From assembly GCA_947095535.1 (NCBI GenBank), contig OX352772.1:258870492-258934491 (forward strand): 64,000 nucleotides of DNA. The letters run 5' to 3'. This DNA is from Poecilobothrus nobilitatus (lineage: Eukaryota; Arthropoda; Insecta; Diptera; Dolichopodidae). The position numbers and the translations under genes were made by a program. Below are positions 9,839 to 18,620 of this stretch, in pieces. Position 1 is the stretch's first letter. Each line of letters opens with the position of its first letter. The notes under the pieces were generated by a model that did no database searches, was not told the DNA's origin, and saw only the letters and a program-made list of their open reading frames with translations.

Positions 9839-11293
9839 TTAAGCTTGCTTATACATTTTTTTTACCTCACTGTAACTAACCTTGCTGAAGTTAAATTTAT
9901 GATTAATTATTTCGAAAGAGAAAAATGTATTCTTTACTATTTTATTTGCTAAAGACTCTCCTATTGTGCTATAATATTTATTAAACCTATTTAATTTATT
10001 TATTTTTTCAAATTCTGACATGTTGCTGTTATAAAATTTACTAGTTACTCTACTTTTCGTGTTTGTAATTAGTTCTTTTATGACTTGCCAGGTTTTTCTA
10101 GAGTCATTGTTGCAGTTTTGGAATTTTCTGGCATAAAATTCCATTTTTTTTGTTTGTTTTATTTTTGTGAGTTTATTTAGCCAATGTTTGTATGTTTCTT
10201 TTATTTGTATATTATCATAATTGTTTATCAATTTTCGATGCCAGTAATTTTTTGTCTTTATTAAATCAACAACTTCATTATCGATCCATTCTTTAGAATA
10301 TTTTTTATTTTGTTTTATATTTACAATTTTGGTTGATTTTTCCAATCCATTTTTAATATTATTGGCTAAAATTTCATATTTTTCATCTGCCGTTAAATTA
10401 TATTCCAAATTAAATACTTCATTATCTGCTACTATTTTTCTGAGTGTGTCATAATTTGTTATTGCACGTTGCATATTATTATTTTGGTCTATTTTATTAC
10501 TATTTGAGAGATGTCCCGTTTCAATAAACATTATATCATGATCAGAGATATCATATTGTAATTGAGTAATTTCAATATTTTGATTGATATCATTTGTTAG
10601 TACGTGATCTAAACATGTGCCGGCAACATGTCGTGTTATTGTTTTGTTACAAAAGAAGAATCCATTACTATAAATAATATTCTTATATTCTTCAACGCTA
10701 TTATCTTTTTGATTTAAAATATTAAAATTAAAATCTCCTACAATCAGTGTTTTTTTATTTAGTTTAAGTGTGTTTAATTTATAATCTAGTGTATTAAAAA
10801 AAATTAAATTAAATTCTTTGTTTTGTATAGGAGGTCTATATACGGCCATAATATTATAGTGATTGTTTTGTTTTGAAATTATTTTTATTGTGATAAAACT
10901 AGTGTAATCATCACAAAAAATGTCAAGGACATTAAAATTAATAGTTTTATGTATAAATATAGCAGCTCCACCACTTTTTCTGCTAGATCTACATGAAAGT
11001 ACTTTTTCATAGCCTGGAATATGTATTGTGTCTTTTTCATCATTATTGATCCAAGTTTCAGTGAAAACAATAACATGGATAACATTGTGAACATTGTCCA
11101 GTAAGTACAATATGTCATCTATTTTGTTCTTTAAGCTTCGGATATTAGCATACATAATTTGTAAGTGTTTGTGATCAGAGAAAGTTAGATTTTCTAGTTG
11201 ATTTATATAAATATTTTTTGGGTAAAAAGGCAAACGGAAGTCGATATTTTGGTTAATCAATGACGTCATTGAAAGATTATCGTATATTATCAT
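9839..11293 (-). CDS. LINE 1 ORF2 endonuclease (APE-type) domain
   Basis: A 484-codon open frame. Motifs in order: MYANIRSLKNK, the FTETWI catalytic glutamate, GYEKVLSCRSSRKSGGAAIFI, VGDFNFN and the C-terminal YDISDHDIMF with the SDH triad. This is the target-nicking endonuclease of non-LTR elements. The frame ends at 9839 through a frameshift before the RT. Its ATG overlaps the stop of the ORF1 tail (11293/11290), again an ATGA-type overlap. Confidence 0.85.
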   Translation of the reverse strand: MIIYDNLSMTSLINQNIDFRLPFYPKNIYINQLENLTFSDHKHLQIMYANIRSLKNKIDDILYLLDNVHNVIHVIVFTETWINNDEKDTIHIPGYEKVLSCRSSRKSGGAAIFIHKTINFNVLDIFCDDYTSFITIKIISKQNNHYNIMAVYRPPIQNKEFNLIFFNTLDYKLNTLKLNKKTLIVGDFNFNILNQKDNSVEEYKNIIYSNGFFFCNKTITRHVAGTCLDHVLTNDINQNIEITQLQYDISDHDIMFIETGHLSNSNKIDQNNNMQRAITNYDTLRKIVADNEVFNLEYNLTADEKYEILANNIKNGLEKSTKIVNIKQNKKYSKEWIDNEVVDLIKTKNYWHRKLINNYDNIQIKETYKHWLNKLTKIKQTKKMEFYARKFQNCNNDSRKTWQVIKELITNTKSRVTSKFYNSNMSEFEKINKLNRFNKYYSTIGESLANKIVKNTFFSFEIINHKFNFSKVSYSEVKKMYKQA

Positions 11294-11618
11294 AATTTAT
11301 CGTTTATAAAAACATATGAATCAGTCATGTTAGGTGTTAGATCTTTAATTAATGAGGATAGTTTAATTTGTTTATTTTTCTTTGCCAACATTACTTTTGA
11401 TTTTATATTAAAATTTTTGAAAGTAATAATAATATCTTTTGGTTGTTTTGATTGTTTATTATATTTACTTTCCAAACTTATATCATCTATTTGTTCATCT
11501 CTAACATCTACATTCAGCAATTTAAAAACATTTTTGCTTACCTCTATTTTATCTGACATTTTTTCCGGTATTCTGCATATTTCTATTGTATTCCTAAACT
11601 TTTCTTGTTTTAACTAAA
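11290..11618 (-). pseudogene. LINE 1 ORF1 C-terminal part
   Basis: The minus frame starts inside the gene at about 11618 with QEKFRNTIEICRIPEK and ends at 11290. The segment PKDIIITFKNFNIKSKVM, followed by LIKDLTPNM, resembles the Baculo_FP-like C-terminal domain often fused to PHD-type ORF1 proteins of insect LINEs. The N-terminal part is at 11996-12488; the two are separated by an insert. Confidence 0.6.
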
Positions 11619-11995
11619 AATTTATAATAGAATATAGAAACAAAATAATTTCTTCTCTCAACTTAACTTCTATTTCTCTTCTTCTTTTTTAACATGAAAA
11701 TTTAACTTAGCTTTATTTTCTTTTCTTTTAACTTGATTTCAATATACACTTTATCTTTAACTTTAACTTAATTTAGTATTAAATTCAACTTAAGTGCATT
11801 TTGTTCCAATTATTTAGCTTAAACCACAATTTGATTATTAAATCAATATTGTAAATAAATAATATCAAAGTAAAACTATGTAAAAAAACAAAACTTAAAA
11901 AAAAAGCCGAAGGCCCTTAGTTACCAGAGCTAAGATTTGTATAACACTAATTGTATTAGGGACTATACATTTTTAAATAATTAAATAAATAAATT
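11619..11995 (+). mobile_element. Small insert in LINE 1 ORF1, probably a 3' LINE fragment
   Basis: About 375 bp interrupt ORF1 between its coiled-coil and C-terminal halves. The right end has gccgaaggcccttagttacc and a TAAATAAATAAA tail, as in 3' ends of CR1/Jockey-like elements read on the plus strand (compare the 3' UTR near 27925-28058). The edges share an aaattt-like sequence that could be a short target duplication. No coding capacity is visible. The identity of the left part is unclear. Confidence 0.5.
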
Positions 11996-12488
11996 TTTCG
12001 ATATGGATACTATTTTTGTTTATCTTTGCAAGAAGAACTTCATTTTCATTACGTAAATTTATATTTTCTTCTATTAATTCATCCACAGTATCATTTATTT
12101 TAATTAGTTTGTCATTCAAGTTTTTAAAACAAGAATCATGATATTTCAATTTTTGAAGAATTTTATTCACCTTCTCTTCCAAGCTTAAGTTTTTAGATGT
12201 CAATATGTTTCTGCTCGTATCTCCACTAGGTGTGGAGGATGTTTGTATTTGATTGTCGCTGTTTAAAGTTGATCGACGGTTCCTACGTTGGGTTTTACAA
12301 CGTTTGCAAAACCAAGATAACTCATCGTTTCCGACCAATTTCCTATAATCTTCAATACTCAATCCTACACATGAAATATGGAAGCAGTTTTTACAAATTC
12401 CATCACATATAAATACGATTCTATTTTCATTTTTTTTTAAATATTTTTTGCAAGAGCTGCAATTTTTAGTGTTTACTGTATTCGCCAT
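11996..12488 (-). pseudogene. LINE 1 ORF1 N-terminal part with PHD finger
   Basis: ATG at 12488. Residues 9-65 have the Cys/His spacing of a PHD zinc finger (CSSCKKYL, CDGICKNCFHISC, WFCKRCK). A coiled-coil-like stretch follows (NKILQKLKYHDSCFKNLNDK onward). The frame is cut near 11996 by the insert and runs into it for a few residues. ORF1 proteins bind the LINE RNA; the PHD type is common in insect CR1/L2-like elements. Confidence 0.75.
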
Positions 12489-12500
12489 TTTAAATTTTTA

Positions 12501-12743
12501 ATATTGTAAACATAATTTTGTATTCTTTATTGATTGTTTCGAGTACCTTTCACAAAATTGCTGATGGAACTTACACCAATCATGATATTTTAAAATAGCT
12601 GGCTTTTTTCCAATACGGTGAAAAATGCAAGTTGCTACAAGAGATTCTGTATCAAAACCAACAAGAACTTTTAATGACTGATTTCTGTTGAGAAAATATG
12701 TATAGCTCAACATCAAATTTGTGTTCGAACCTTGATCTTCCAT
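12501..12743 (-). pseudogene. 5' part of Polinton 183-residue ORF
   Basis: ATG at 12743, reading MEDQGSNTNLMLSYTYFLN, then FHRIGKKPAILKYH and CKFHQQFCERYSKQ up to the LINE insertion point. The 3' part is at 7795-8110. The gene follows the protease by 29 bases. The intact version at 49186-49737 shows the full protein. The family is not recognised. Confidence 0.75.
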
Positions 12744-12772
12744 TACTACGTTTTAACTAAAGCTTTTTAATA

Positions 12773-13132
12773 TTAATTATATTGCTGAGGTACACAAGAT
12801 TGTGAAAAATTTGAATTTCCAAATAAATTATAGAACATATTAATAATCAGATTGTCGTTTTCTATATGATTATCTTTGTGAAATTCATTCAAAAAAGTTT
12901 TCATACTTAAACCAAAACATCTATACCAGCCAAAAACGCAACAGTATTGCCCACATACATCTGTAAGAATACCCTGTATCTGCTTATTATCTTTTATCTT
13001 GTCAGTGTTTACAATTAAAAAAGTTGGTTTTTCTATTATTTTTGAAATTTTATCTAAAGCAAAAACTCCCTTAAAATATTTGTTTGTAAATTTGTTACAT
13101 TTTAAAACACTAATTATTTCTAAAGTGTTCAT
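12773..13132 (-). pseudogene. Polinton cysteine protease (adenain-like), lacking its catalytic His/Asp segment
   Basis: ATG at 13132 overlaps the previous stop (ATGA). The C-terminal half has QGILTDVCGQYC, the Gln and nucleophile Cys block of the adenovirus-protease (C5/Ulp1-like) family that matures capsids. Compared with Polinton B, about 43 codons between NTDKIKD and NKQIQG are missing. They would hold the catalytic HW and the DSYG segment. The deletion keeps the frame, so the ORF is open but should be catalytically dead. Confidence 0.8.
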
Positions 13133-13464
13133 GACTCAAACTGACTCAAATCATACACTCTACTTATTTCATTAATGTAGTTCATTAAAAACTCCTTTTT
13201 TATTTTTTCATTTGTTATAATAACATCAAATTTTTCTAGCACCTGTCTTAATTCTTTATTAATTTTATAATTATGTACAGTTCCGAAAGAGTAATTTTCA
13301 AAATTTTCATTTATAATTTCTTTAGTTGGAAATTTGTAAGTAAACTCTTTTACAAATTTTTTACAAGGTTCTTTAATTCCAACTAAACAAATATCTTTTA
13401 CAAATAAAGTATTTTTATCATCACAACAAAACTTCACATCCACAAGTGTACAGGACGATGTCAT
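13129..13464 (-). CDS. Polinton conserved protein of 111 residues
   Basis: ATG at 13464 (MTSSCTLVDVKFCCDDKN), stop at 13129-13131 overlapping the protease ATG. The protein is Lys/Glu-rich in its second half (FDVIITNEKIKKEFLMNYI). Polinton B has a nearly identical ORF at 50269-50607, so the reading frame is conserved. It lies between the major capsid and protease genes. No domain is recognised; a small structural or assembly role is only a guess from position. Confidence 0.6.
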   Translation of the reverse strand: MTSSCTLVDVKFCCDDKNTLFVKDICLVGIKEPCKKFVKEFTYKFPTKEIINENFENYSFGTVHNYKINKELRQVLEKFDVIITNEKIKKEFLMNYINEISRVYDLSQFES

Positions 13465-13501
13465 CTTGTCGAATATTCAAATACATGTTTCAGTATTCTA
13501 T

Positions 13502-14773
13502 TTATAGATTTGTAAATATATTTAGATTTTTATCAATTTGTATGCTTGCATCAAATTCTCCATAAACAATAGCAGTGAGTGTAGATGTAAGTGCTTTTGA
13601 TAGCCTTGCCTCAATTCTAACCGTACCCTGGTTTAGTAAAACTTGATATACTTCATTTCCAGATGCATCTGGAGTTAAATCAAAAGCAAGAATAAAAAAT
13701 CCATTACTAAACATAGACTTTGTTATCTGATGACCTTTATCATTGTGGTGAATTCCAGTTCCTGAAAAAAGTGTACTGTATACTCTTGTACAGGAATTAT
13801 TTTCATCTGAAAAACTGGTTTCAATTGCTGAATTAGGTATTGAGAACACCATTTACGTTTAACACAAATTGTGAAATAATTAAAATTGTATGGGTTTTTT
13901 GATCTTTTTCCAGAGTAACCCACATTTTCTGTCATACAAAAAATTATTGTGTTTGGCAACTGTCCAATAAAAACATTATCAAGCGATATTGACGAGCTGT
14001 TCATTGGAATTGTAAAACTTTTTACTTCAACGCGTTTATAATTATATTTAGCATTGGATTTCCCAAGAACAGCATTGTGTGCTAACAGTACTCATAAATA
14101 GCGTGGCTTCTAATATTTTTAATTGTGATTCATCAGAATCGTCTCCAAATAGATAAAAATCTGGTTTTTCAAGTGTTAAAACTATACGAATGTCAAAATT
14201 ATTTATAAGTAGAGTAGGTTGATTAAACATATCTACGTGTAGTTTACCCATAAGTTCCACTACATTGCTATTATGATACAATTTTTGGCGCTCTTTTGAA
14301 CCATTATTATCAGATTTAGCTATATTTGCTTTATCTAAAATCCATCCTGCACATTCTAAATCAGTTGCAGTAGGATCTGTACCATAATTTAATAAAGATT
14401 CAATATAAGCTCTATAGTGATAATTTCCATCAGACGGTGTTATATTTTTACCATTTAATTGAACATTAGATTGTTTTATTAAAGAATGTAAAATGTTATT
14501 AACTACACTTGGTTGTATTATTATTCTTTCTTCACCATTTTTATCATTATTCCATTGCGTTCCATCTTTCTTTAAGATCTGTACTTTTAATCTCAAATAT
14601 GTAGAAGACAAATCTCTATATGTATCGAAATGACCCAATGAAACAAATTCAATAGTTGAAGGATTGTCTAAAGAAGCAATAGGATTGTAGGAAACTTCTT
14701 CAGATCGTAAAATGCTAGACTGAATGGGTTGGGTTTTGAAAATATCCAACTCAGATTTCATACACTCAATCAT
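13502..14773 (-). pseudogene. Polinton major capsid protein (double jelly roll), frameshifted
   Basis: ATG at 14773 overlaps the previous stop (ATGA). The N-terminal 229 or so residues read on in frame (FVSLGHFDTYRDLSSTYLRL, then SNVQLNGKNITPSDGNYHYR). The frame breaks near 14090, and the overlapping frame continues AVLGKSNAKYNYKRVEVKSF. Another break lies near 13880, and the last part has FDLTPDASG and IVYGEFDASIQID, as expected for the second jelly roll. The break near 14090 is identical in Polinton B, which suggests it was inherited. Total length of about 420 codons is somewhat short for the family. Confidence 0.75.
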
Positions 14774-15213
14774 AATTTATTAAAAATATCTTTTTGTTTC
14801 TTTTTGTTATTATCTTTGCGTCGTTTAGACGTAAAATAGTTTAAATTTTTAATGAATGGTCTTTTTATAGCTTTTCGTTTTCTTTTACCAGAATCATACA
14901 TTTCATTCAGTTTTCGTACGGCACCACGTCGTACATTTTTAACAATCTCTTTACTACGATCTTGCATAACTTCTTTTGCATTTGCACCAGATGCAATATA
15001 AGATAAAGCATTGATACCAGAGTTAATAACCGCTTTTTTCAAAATATCAGCGCCTGAAATAAATAATGTTTTCAAATATCTAAAAAGTCCCCCAAAAAAG
15101 CTTCCCAATCCACGACCTCTTTGAAAAGGTACGGTTGAATGTAATAAAAGGCCGATATCATCAAGTCTTCTACCAGATTGAATTAAATAATACGTACAGT
15201 ATATTCTCTCCAC
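14770..15213 (-). CDS. Polinton basic virion-like protein (147 aa)
   Basis: Starts MERIYCTYYLIQSGRRLDD. A glycine-rich RGRGLGSFFGGLF segment at about residues 33-45 is followed by a hydrophobic stretch and a very basic C-terminus (KRKRKAIKRP, SKRRKDNNKKKQKD). Similar small Arg/Lys-rich proteins accompany capsid genes in arthropod Polintons and recall adenovirus core or minor proteins; DNA binding or membrane interaction is inferred. The stop overlaps the capsid ATG. The intact homologue is at 51927-52370. Confidence 0.6.
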   Translation of the reverse strand: MERIYCTYYLIQSGRRLDDIGLLLHSTVPFQRGRGLGSFFGGLFRYLKTLFISGADILKKAVINSGINALSYIASGANAKEVMQDRSKEIVKNVRRGAVRKLNEMYDSGKRKRKAIKRPFIKNLNYFTSKRRKDNNKKKQKDIFNKL

Positions 15214-15407
15214 AATGAATAAAATAAAATAATATATTGTTTTGTAAAATCGCTTTTATTTATACTTTTTTAAAATGTAATACAATTTTTGTTGGAATTG
15301 AGGAAAAGTTTTTTTTGTATCCATATTTATCACATAAAAGTAATGAAATGTTATTAAATGATTTCTCCACATTGCAATATTGAATATTACTGAATTCTTT
15401 TACAGTA

Positions 15408-16172
15408 TCAGTGAAAGGATTTTTGTATGTTAACAGATCTTAAACACCTTACATCTTTATCATCTATGTTTTGCGTTTCAATTATGTCTGTGTACATAAA
15501 AAACATATCTGGTTTACTAATGGGAATCAATTGTACACTATCTATAAAAGTTTTGTAAGCTTCTATTACACGTGATTTATATTTTTTTAAATCTGTAACT
15601 TTAAAAGATACTTGATTGAAACATGTTGTCGAAAGCCCTTCGAGGGTATAAGCGTAATTTTCTCTTATTTTTATATCTATTTTAGGCTTAGTAACACATA
15701 TTGTGGTGTAACTTAAAATTTTAGGCATCTCCTCAGCTTTTGTTGGTTGTGTATAATGAACTTCATCGTTTATAAAATTAAAAATTCCCCAAATCAACTG
15801 TCGTTCAACTTCTTTTCTTGTAAAGCTATTAAGTGGGCGTATATTTTGAATTAGTGTTGATAGTAGAAAAACTTTCCAGTCGCATATCATTTGTTTTTCT
15901 ATGTATGGAATATATGATGTTCCAACTCCTATTATATCTTTCTGCATACCTTTAATAAATATTTGAGTACTTTTTTCCCATTCTTCACCATACATATTTG
16001 GAACGTAATCATTAACATACATTTCTGAAATACCGACTTTCCACCTTGAATCACACATGTATTTATTCATTTTATTTGTAAAAGATGATAATGAATTTTC
16101 TGGATAATAGTTCATAGATGAATCACTGAGTAAAGTGACATAAAATTCATCATTTACTTGTATGTTGTCCAT
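15408..16172 (-). CDS. Polinton conserved protein, candidate minor capsid component
   Basis: ATG at 16172 (MDNIQVNDEFYVTLLSDSSM). The N-terminal pattern FYVTLLSDSSMNYYPENSLS followed by WKVGISEMYV recurs in arthropod Polintons as I know them, usually within the capsid module. The rest is conserved with Polinton B (52644-53289). It overlaps the preceding gene by 19 bases. A penton-like minor capsid role is possible but cannot be shown here. Frame open for 254 codons. The spacer 15214-15407 holds no gene. Confidence 0.55.
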   Translation of the reverse strand: MDNIQVNDEFYVTLLSDSSMNYYPENSLSSFTNKMNKYMCDSRWKVGISEMYVNDYVPNMYGEEWEKSTQIFIKGMQKDIIGVGTSYIPYIEKQMICDWKVFLLSTLIQNIRPLNSFTRKEVERQLIWGIFNFINDEVHYTQPTKAEEMPKILSYTTICVTKPKIDIKIRENYAYTLEGLSTTCFNQVSFKVTDLKKYKSRVIEAYKTFIDSVQLIPISKPDMFFMYTDIIETQNIDDKDVRCLRSVNIQKSFH

Positions 16173-16835
16173 GAGCTTGCGGATTTATTATTACAAATTG
16201 AAAAATTAAGTTCTGTTTGAGTATTACCTACTGCTGACCTTAAAACACGTCTTGATTCAACTCTTTGCTATTTATAGTTTTTTCTTTTTTCGTTCGTGGG
16301 CTTGGGCTATCTAAAGGAACAGTTATAATGTCTCCTGTATCAGTTTCAAAAATTTGTACATTTTGATTTTTAATTGTTTTCTTTTTCTAAGACGTTCTCC
16401 AACTGAAGCAGCTGACAATGCTTTTGTTAAAACATTTTTCTGAATTTCATCATCAAATACTACGTCATCAGCTTCTTTTTCATATACTTCTTCTTCTTCA
16501 GGAACAACTTGTATTCCAACATTCTTATATTCAGGAAAATGCGATTTAGTTTTCGCGTCTATATACATTGGTTTTGCACGAGTGTGAGTACCTTTTGTTT
16601 CCGTAATTTTTATTTTCTCCTCTTTATTTCTAGTAATTAGTCGTTTTTTGTTTCTTATTTTAAATAGATTTTGTCTGTATAAATACCATTTTTGAGTGTC
16701 CGTGAGATGTTTATTTAACAATATTTTTTTCATATTTTTATCCAACTCATTAAGTTCAACGTCTGCATTTTGCTTCATTTTCTCATAAATCTCAGGTTTT
16801 AAAATTATCATTTTATTAAATGTTGTATTATTCAT
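16154..16835 (-). pseudogene. Polinton protein with DTQKWYLYRQ motif (frameshifted)
   Basis: ATG at 16835 overlaps the previous stop (ATGA). The first half has LLNKHLTDTQKWYLYRQNLF, a pattern recurrent in arthropod Polintons, then an acidic stretch (VPEEEEVYEKEADD) and a basic GERLRKRK. The frame breaks near 16380. The next frame continues FETDTGDIITVPLDSPSP, and the end matches Polinton B, whose ORF closes inside the start of the next gene. The role is unknown; a virion or core protein is inferred from its position between ATPase and capsid genes. Confidence 0.6.
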
Positions 16836-17155
16836 TTTATAAAATTTGAGATTATCCCTGATAGTATTGCACTAAGAAGTGCAGGTAAAAATCCACCACG
16901 TTGAATAATAATTTTTCTTTTGCTATTTATAGATTTTTTCCGGCAAATAAGTGATCTTAATTCTTTTTTATACTTTCGTAATTGGGTTGTTTCTTTTTTA
17001 CTCAGATTACAATTACCTTTTAAAATATTTAAAGAGATTTCGCAAAATGTTTTTATTACTTCAGGGTCACAGTGTTTTATAATTACTTTCTGGAATTTTG
17101 GTTTAGAGGTTTTTAATAGGTGCAATATATGTCGATTGGTCTTCAAACGTTTCTT
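16832..17155 (-). pseudogene. Polinton small protein with GGFLPALLS tail, start codon lost
   Basis: Reads KRLKTNRHILHLLKTSKP, then SLICRKKSINSKRKIIIQRG and a hydrophobic GGFLPALLSAILSGIISNF C-terminus. The basic body with a short hydrophobic tail recalls adenovirus-like minor proteins. Polinton B has ATG at this position, overlapping the ATPase TGA; here one T-to-A change makes it AAG (17155-17153). Without that start the frame lacks an ATG near its beginning, although the rest is intact. Confidence 0.65.
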
Positions 17156-17778
17156 ATTCCTCCCCAAAATTGTTCTAATTGATCTCTCGTACAATAACAC
17201 AAACCTTTCCCAAATATATCACTTCTTAGTCGAAATATATCATTAACGTCTTGAGTAAGATCTATTAACATATAGCCATATGGGACTGACGTCATATCAT
17301 TATATACTCTTTCAAATGCTTTAATTTGATTGGGATATATTTGGCGAGCTAGAGGTAATATCTGCGATTTATATCTTGGATATTTGAAACGTACTAAATA
17401 TTTACAGTTGAGTGAAATATCTCTTGAAAATTTACCCGGGTGAAAAACATTTTGTGTTACAAATATTACAGATAAATTTCTATGATGTGATCCTCTAGTA
17501 AATAAATCACATACATACTTATCATGAGAATTTAACATCATATCATCGATAATAATTAACAAAGGTTTTTGATTATCATTAAAATCTGGAATAGTGTTAC
17601 TATATTTCATATCTTTGACATATTTTGGAACGGCATTTTTGTCTGGATTACACCGAATTATTCTATTAATATGTGGTTGTATATTTTCTTTTTTAAATTT
17701 TATTAAATTATGAATAAAAGTGGTTTTACCACAGCATGATGGACCAGCCACCATCATAGTAAACTGGTGAAACAGCAT
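17143..17778 (-). CDS. Polinton genome-packaging ATPase (A32/FtsK-like)
   Basis: ATG at 17778. Walker A GPSCCGKTT lies at residues 12-20 and Walker B LLIIIDDMM near 73-81, followed by a VIFVTQNVFH sensor-like motif near 105. This is the fold of poxvirus A32-like packaging ATPases that pump DNA into capsids. The frame is complete (211 codons). The natural stop (TGA, kept in Polinton B) is changed here, adding a few residues to a stop at 17143. It starts the minus-strand virion gene cluster, divergent from the plus-strand gene at 17898. Confidence 0.85.
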   Translation of the reverse strand: MLFHQFTMMVAGPSCCGKTTFIHNLIKFKKENIQPHINRIIRCNPDKNAVPKYVKDMKYSNTIPDFNDNQKPLLIIIDDMMLNSHDKYVCDLFTRGSHHRNLSVIFVTQNVFHPGKFSRDISLNCKYLVRFKYPRYKSQILPLARQIYPNQIKAFERVYNDMTSVPYGYMLIDLTQDVNDIFRLRSDIFGKGLCYCTRDQLEQFWGGIRNV

Positions 17779-17897
17779 AATTGTATTAGTTAAAAACTAA
17801 CTCTGGTAACCTATATTTATACGAAAAGCTATTTTCCCGAAGTGAATATAAATGTAATTTAGTTATTCAATGGAGCATTCTTCCATAAACCTTCGAC

Positions 17898-18383
17898 ATG
17901 GTTAAACAAGTTCTCATAGCTGACCTACAATTTTTACAAGGAAATGAAAAGCAATATTTCCTAAAAGAGTTAGCCATACTTGAAAAAGGAAGTTTAATTC
18001 CAACTGTGTATCACTTCAAAGCACCGTACCCCGCAGAAGAACTTAGTCAGGATATGAAATATAATAACCAGTATTGCGAAAGTAAAATAAATGGACTTAA
18101 ATGGAATAACGGTTTAGTTGAATATTTAGATGTAAAATGTATATTAAAACACTATTTAGAGTCAGCTGAAAAAATTTATGTTAAAGGAGAATAAAAAATC
18201 TTTTTCTTCAAAAGTACATCGACAGTGTTAAAATAGAAGATCTAAACAGAAACTTGCCGTCATTGCAAAAGATTGATAACTTTAAATCAAATTGTCCTAT
18301 ACACTTATCAAACAACAATTTCAGATGTGCTGTTAAAAATTGTTACAATGTATATGTATCTTTTAAAGGAAAAAGTGTTAGAT
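17898..18383 (+). pseudogene. Uncharacterised arthropod-Polinton protein (about 160 aa), broken
   Basis: ATG at 17898 reads MVKQVLIADLQFLQGN, then SLIPTVYHFKAPYPAEEL and a central GLKWNNGLVEYLDVKCI block. A TAA (codon 100) and a nearby 1-bp loss break it at about 18192. The overlapping frame continues IDSVKIEDL, NCPIHLS, RCAVKNC and NVYVSF. The end at about 18383 is inferred from Polinton B. The N-terminal I-A-D-L-Q followed by a second acidic/YVKG block, and a C/H-rich end, suggest a folded enzyme or nucleic-acid binder, possibly RNase H-like. I do not know a described function. Confidence 0.6.
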
Positions 18384-18413
18384 TAAGACTTTCAATTTTC
18401 ATACTTGCACGAT

Positions 18414-18620
18414 ATGAATTTAAATAACAAAACTAAAAAAGTTCACTTCAATATTAAACAAGAAATTCACGTTATGCATGTATGGGAGTATGCTTACAGA
18501 TCAGCAAGGAAAAATCATTGGGAAGAATACGCACGTGATACAAGTAGATTTCAAAGACGTATAGAAAAAGTTGGTCTCACTATTTCTGCAATTTTAACTT
18601 CTGATCATCGTAAAAAATGA
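18414..18620 (+). CDS. PPP1R15/GADD34-like eIF2-alpha phosphatase regulator (68 aa)
   Basis: ATG at 18414, stop TGA at 18618-18620. Residues 8-12 read KKVHF, a KVxF protein-phosphatase-1 docking motif. Exactly 23 residues after the F comes WEEYARD, then SRFQRRI, matching the conserved eIF2-alpha/actin-binding block of PPP1R15A/B (GADD34, CReP). Known family members recruit PP1 to dephosphorylate eIF2-alpha and restore translation; some large DNA viruses carry short versions. It sits on the plus strand behind the 17898 ORF and before the right terminal repeat. The frame is intact, though a Thr replaces the usual basic residue in ARDxxRF. Polinton B has the pseudogenised homologue with Arg there. 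Confidence 0.75.
   Translation: MNLNNKTKKVHFNIKQEIHVMHVWEYAYRSARKNHWEEYARDTSRFQRRIEKVGLTISAILTSDHRKK

Larger units (their letters stand above)
8111..12500 (-). mobile_element. LINE 1, near full-length CR1/Jockey-like non-LTR element in Polinton A
   Basis: Minus-strand order: PHD-finger ORF1 (12488 down), ORF1 C-terminal domain, endonuclease, RT, then a 3' UTR of about 200 bases ending near 8111 in an A-rich tail. It is 4390 bp, including an internal insert of about 375 bp. The 7-bp duplication and the clean empty site in Polinton B define it well. The 5' end is only 12 bases before the ORF1 ATG, so it is close to full length. ORF2 has frameshifts and stops. Confidence 0.88.

Noticed and set aside
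12501..17778. Prophage or free bacterial virus cluster
   Set aside because: The capsid-ATPase-protease set lies between Polinton terminal repeats with 6-bp target duplications and is interrupted by insect-type LINEs and a spliced Harbinger.
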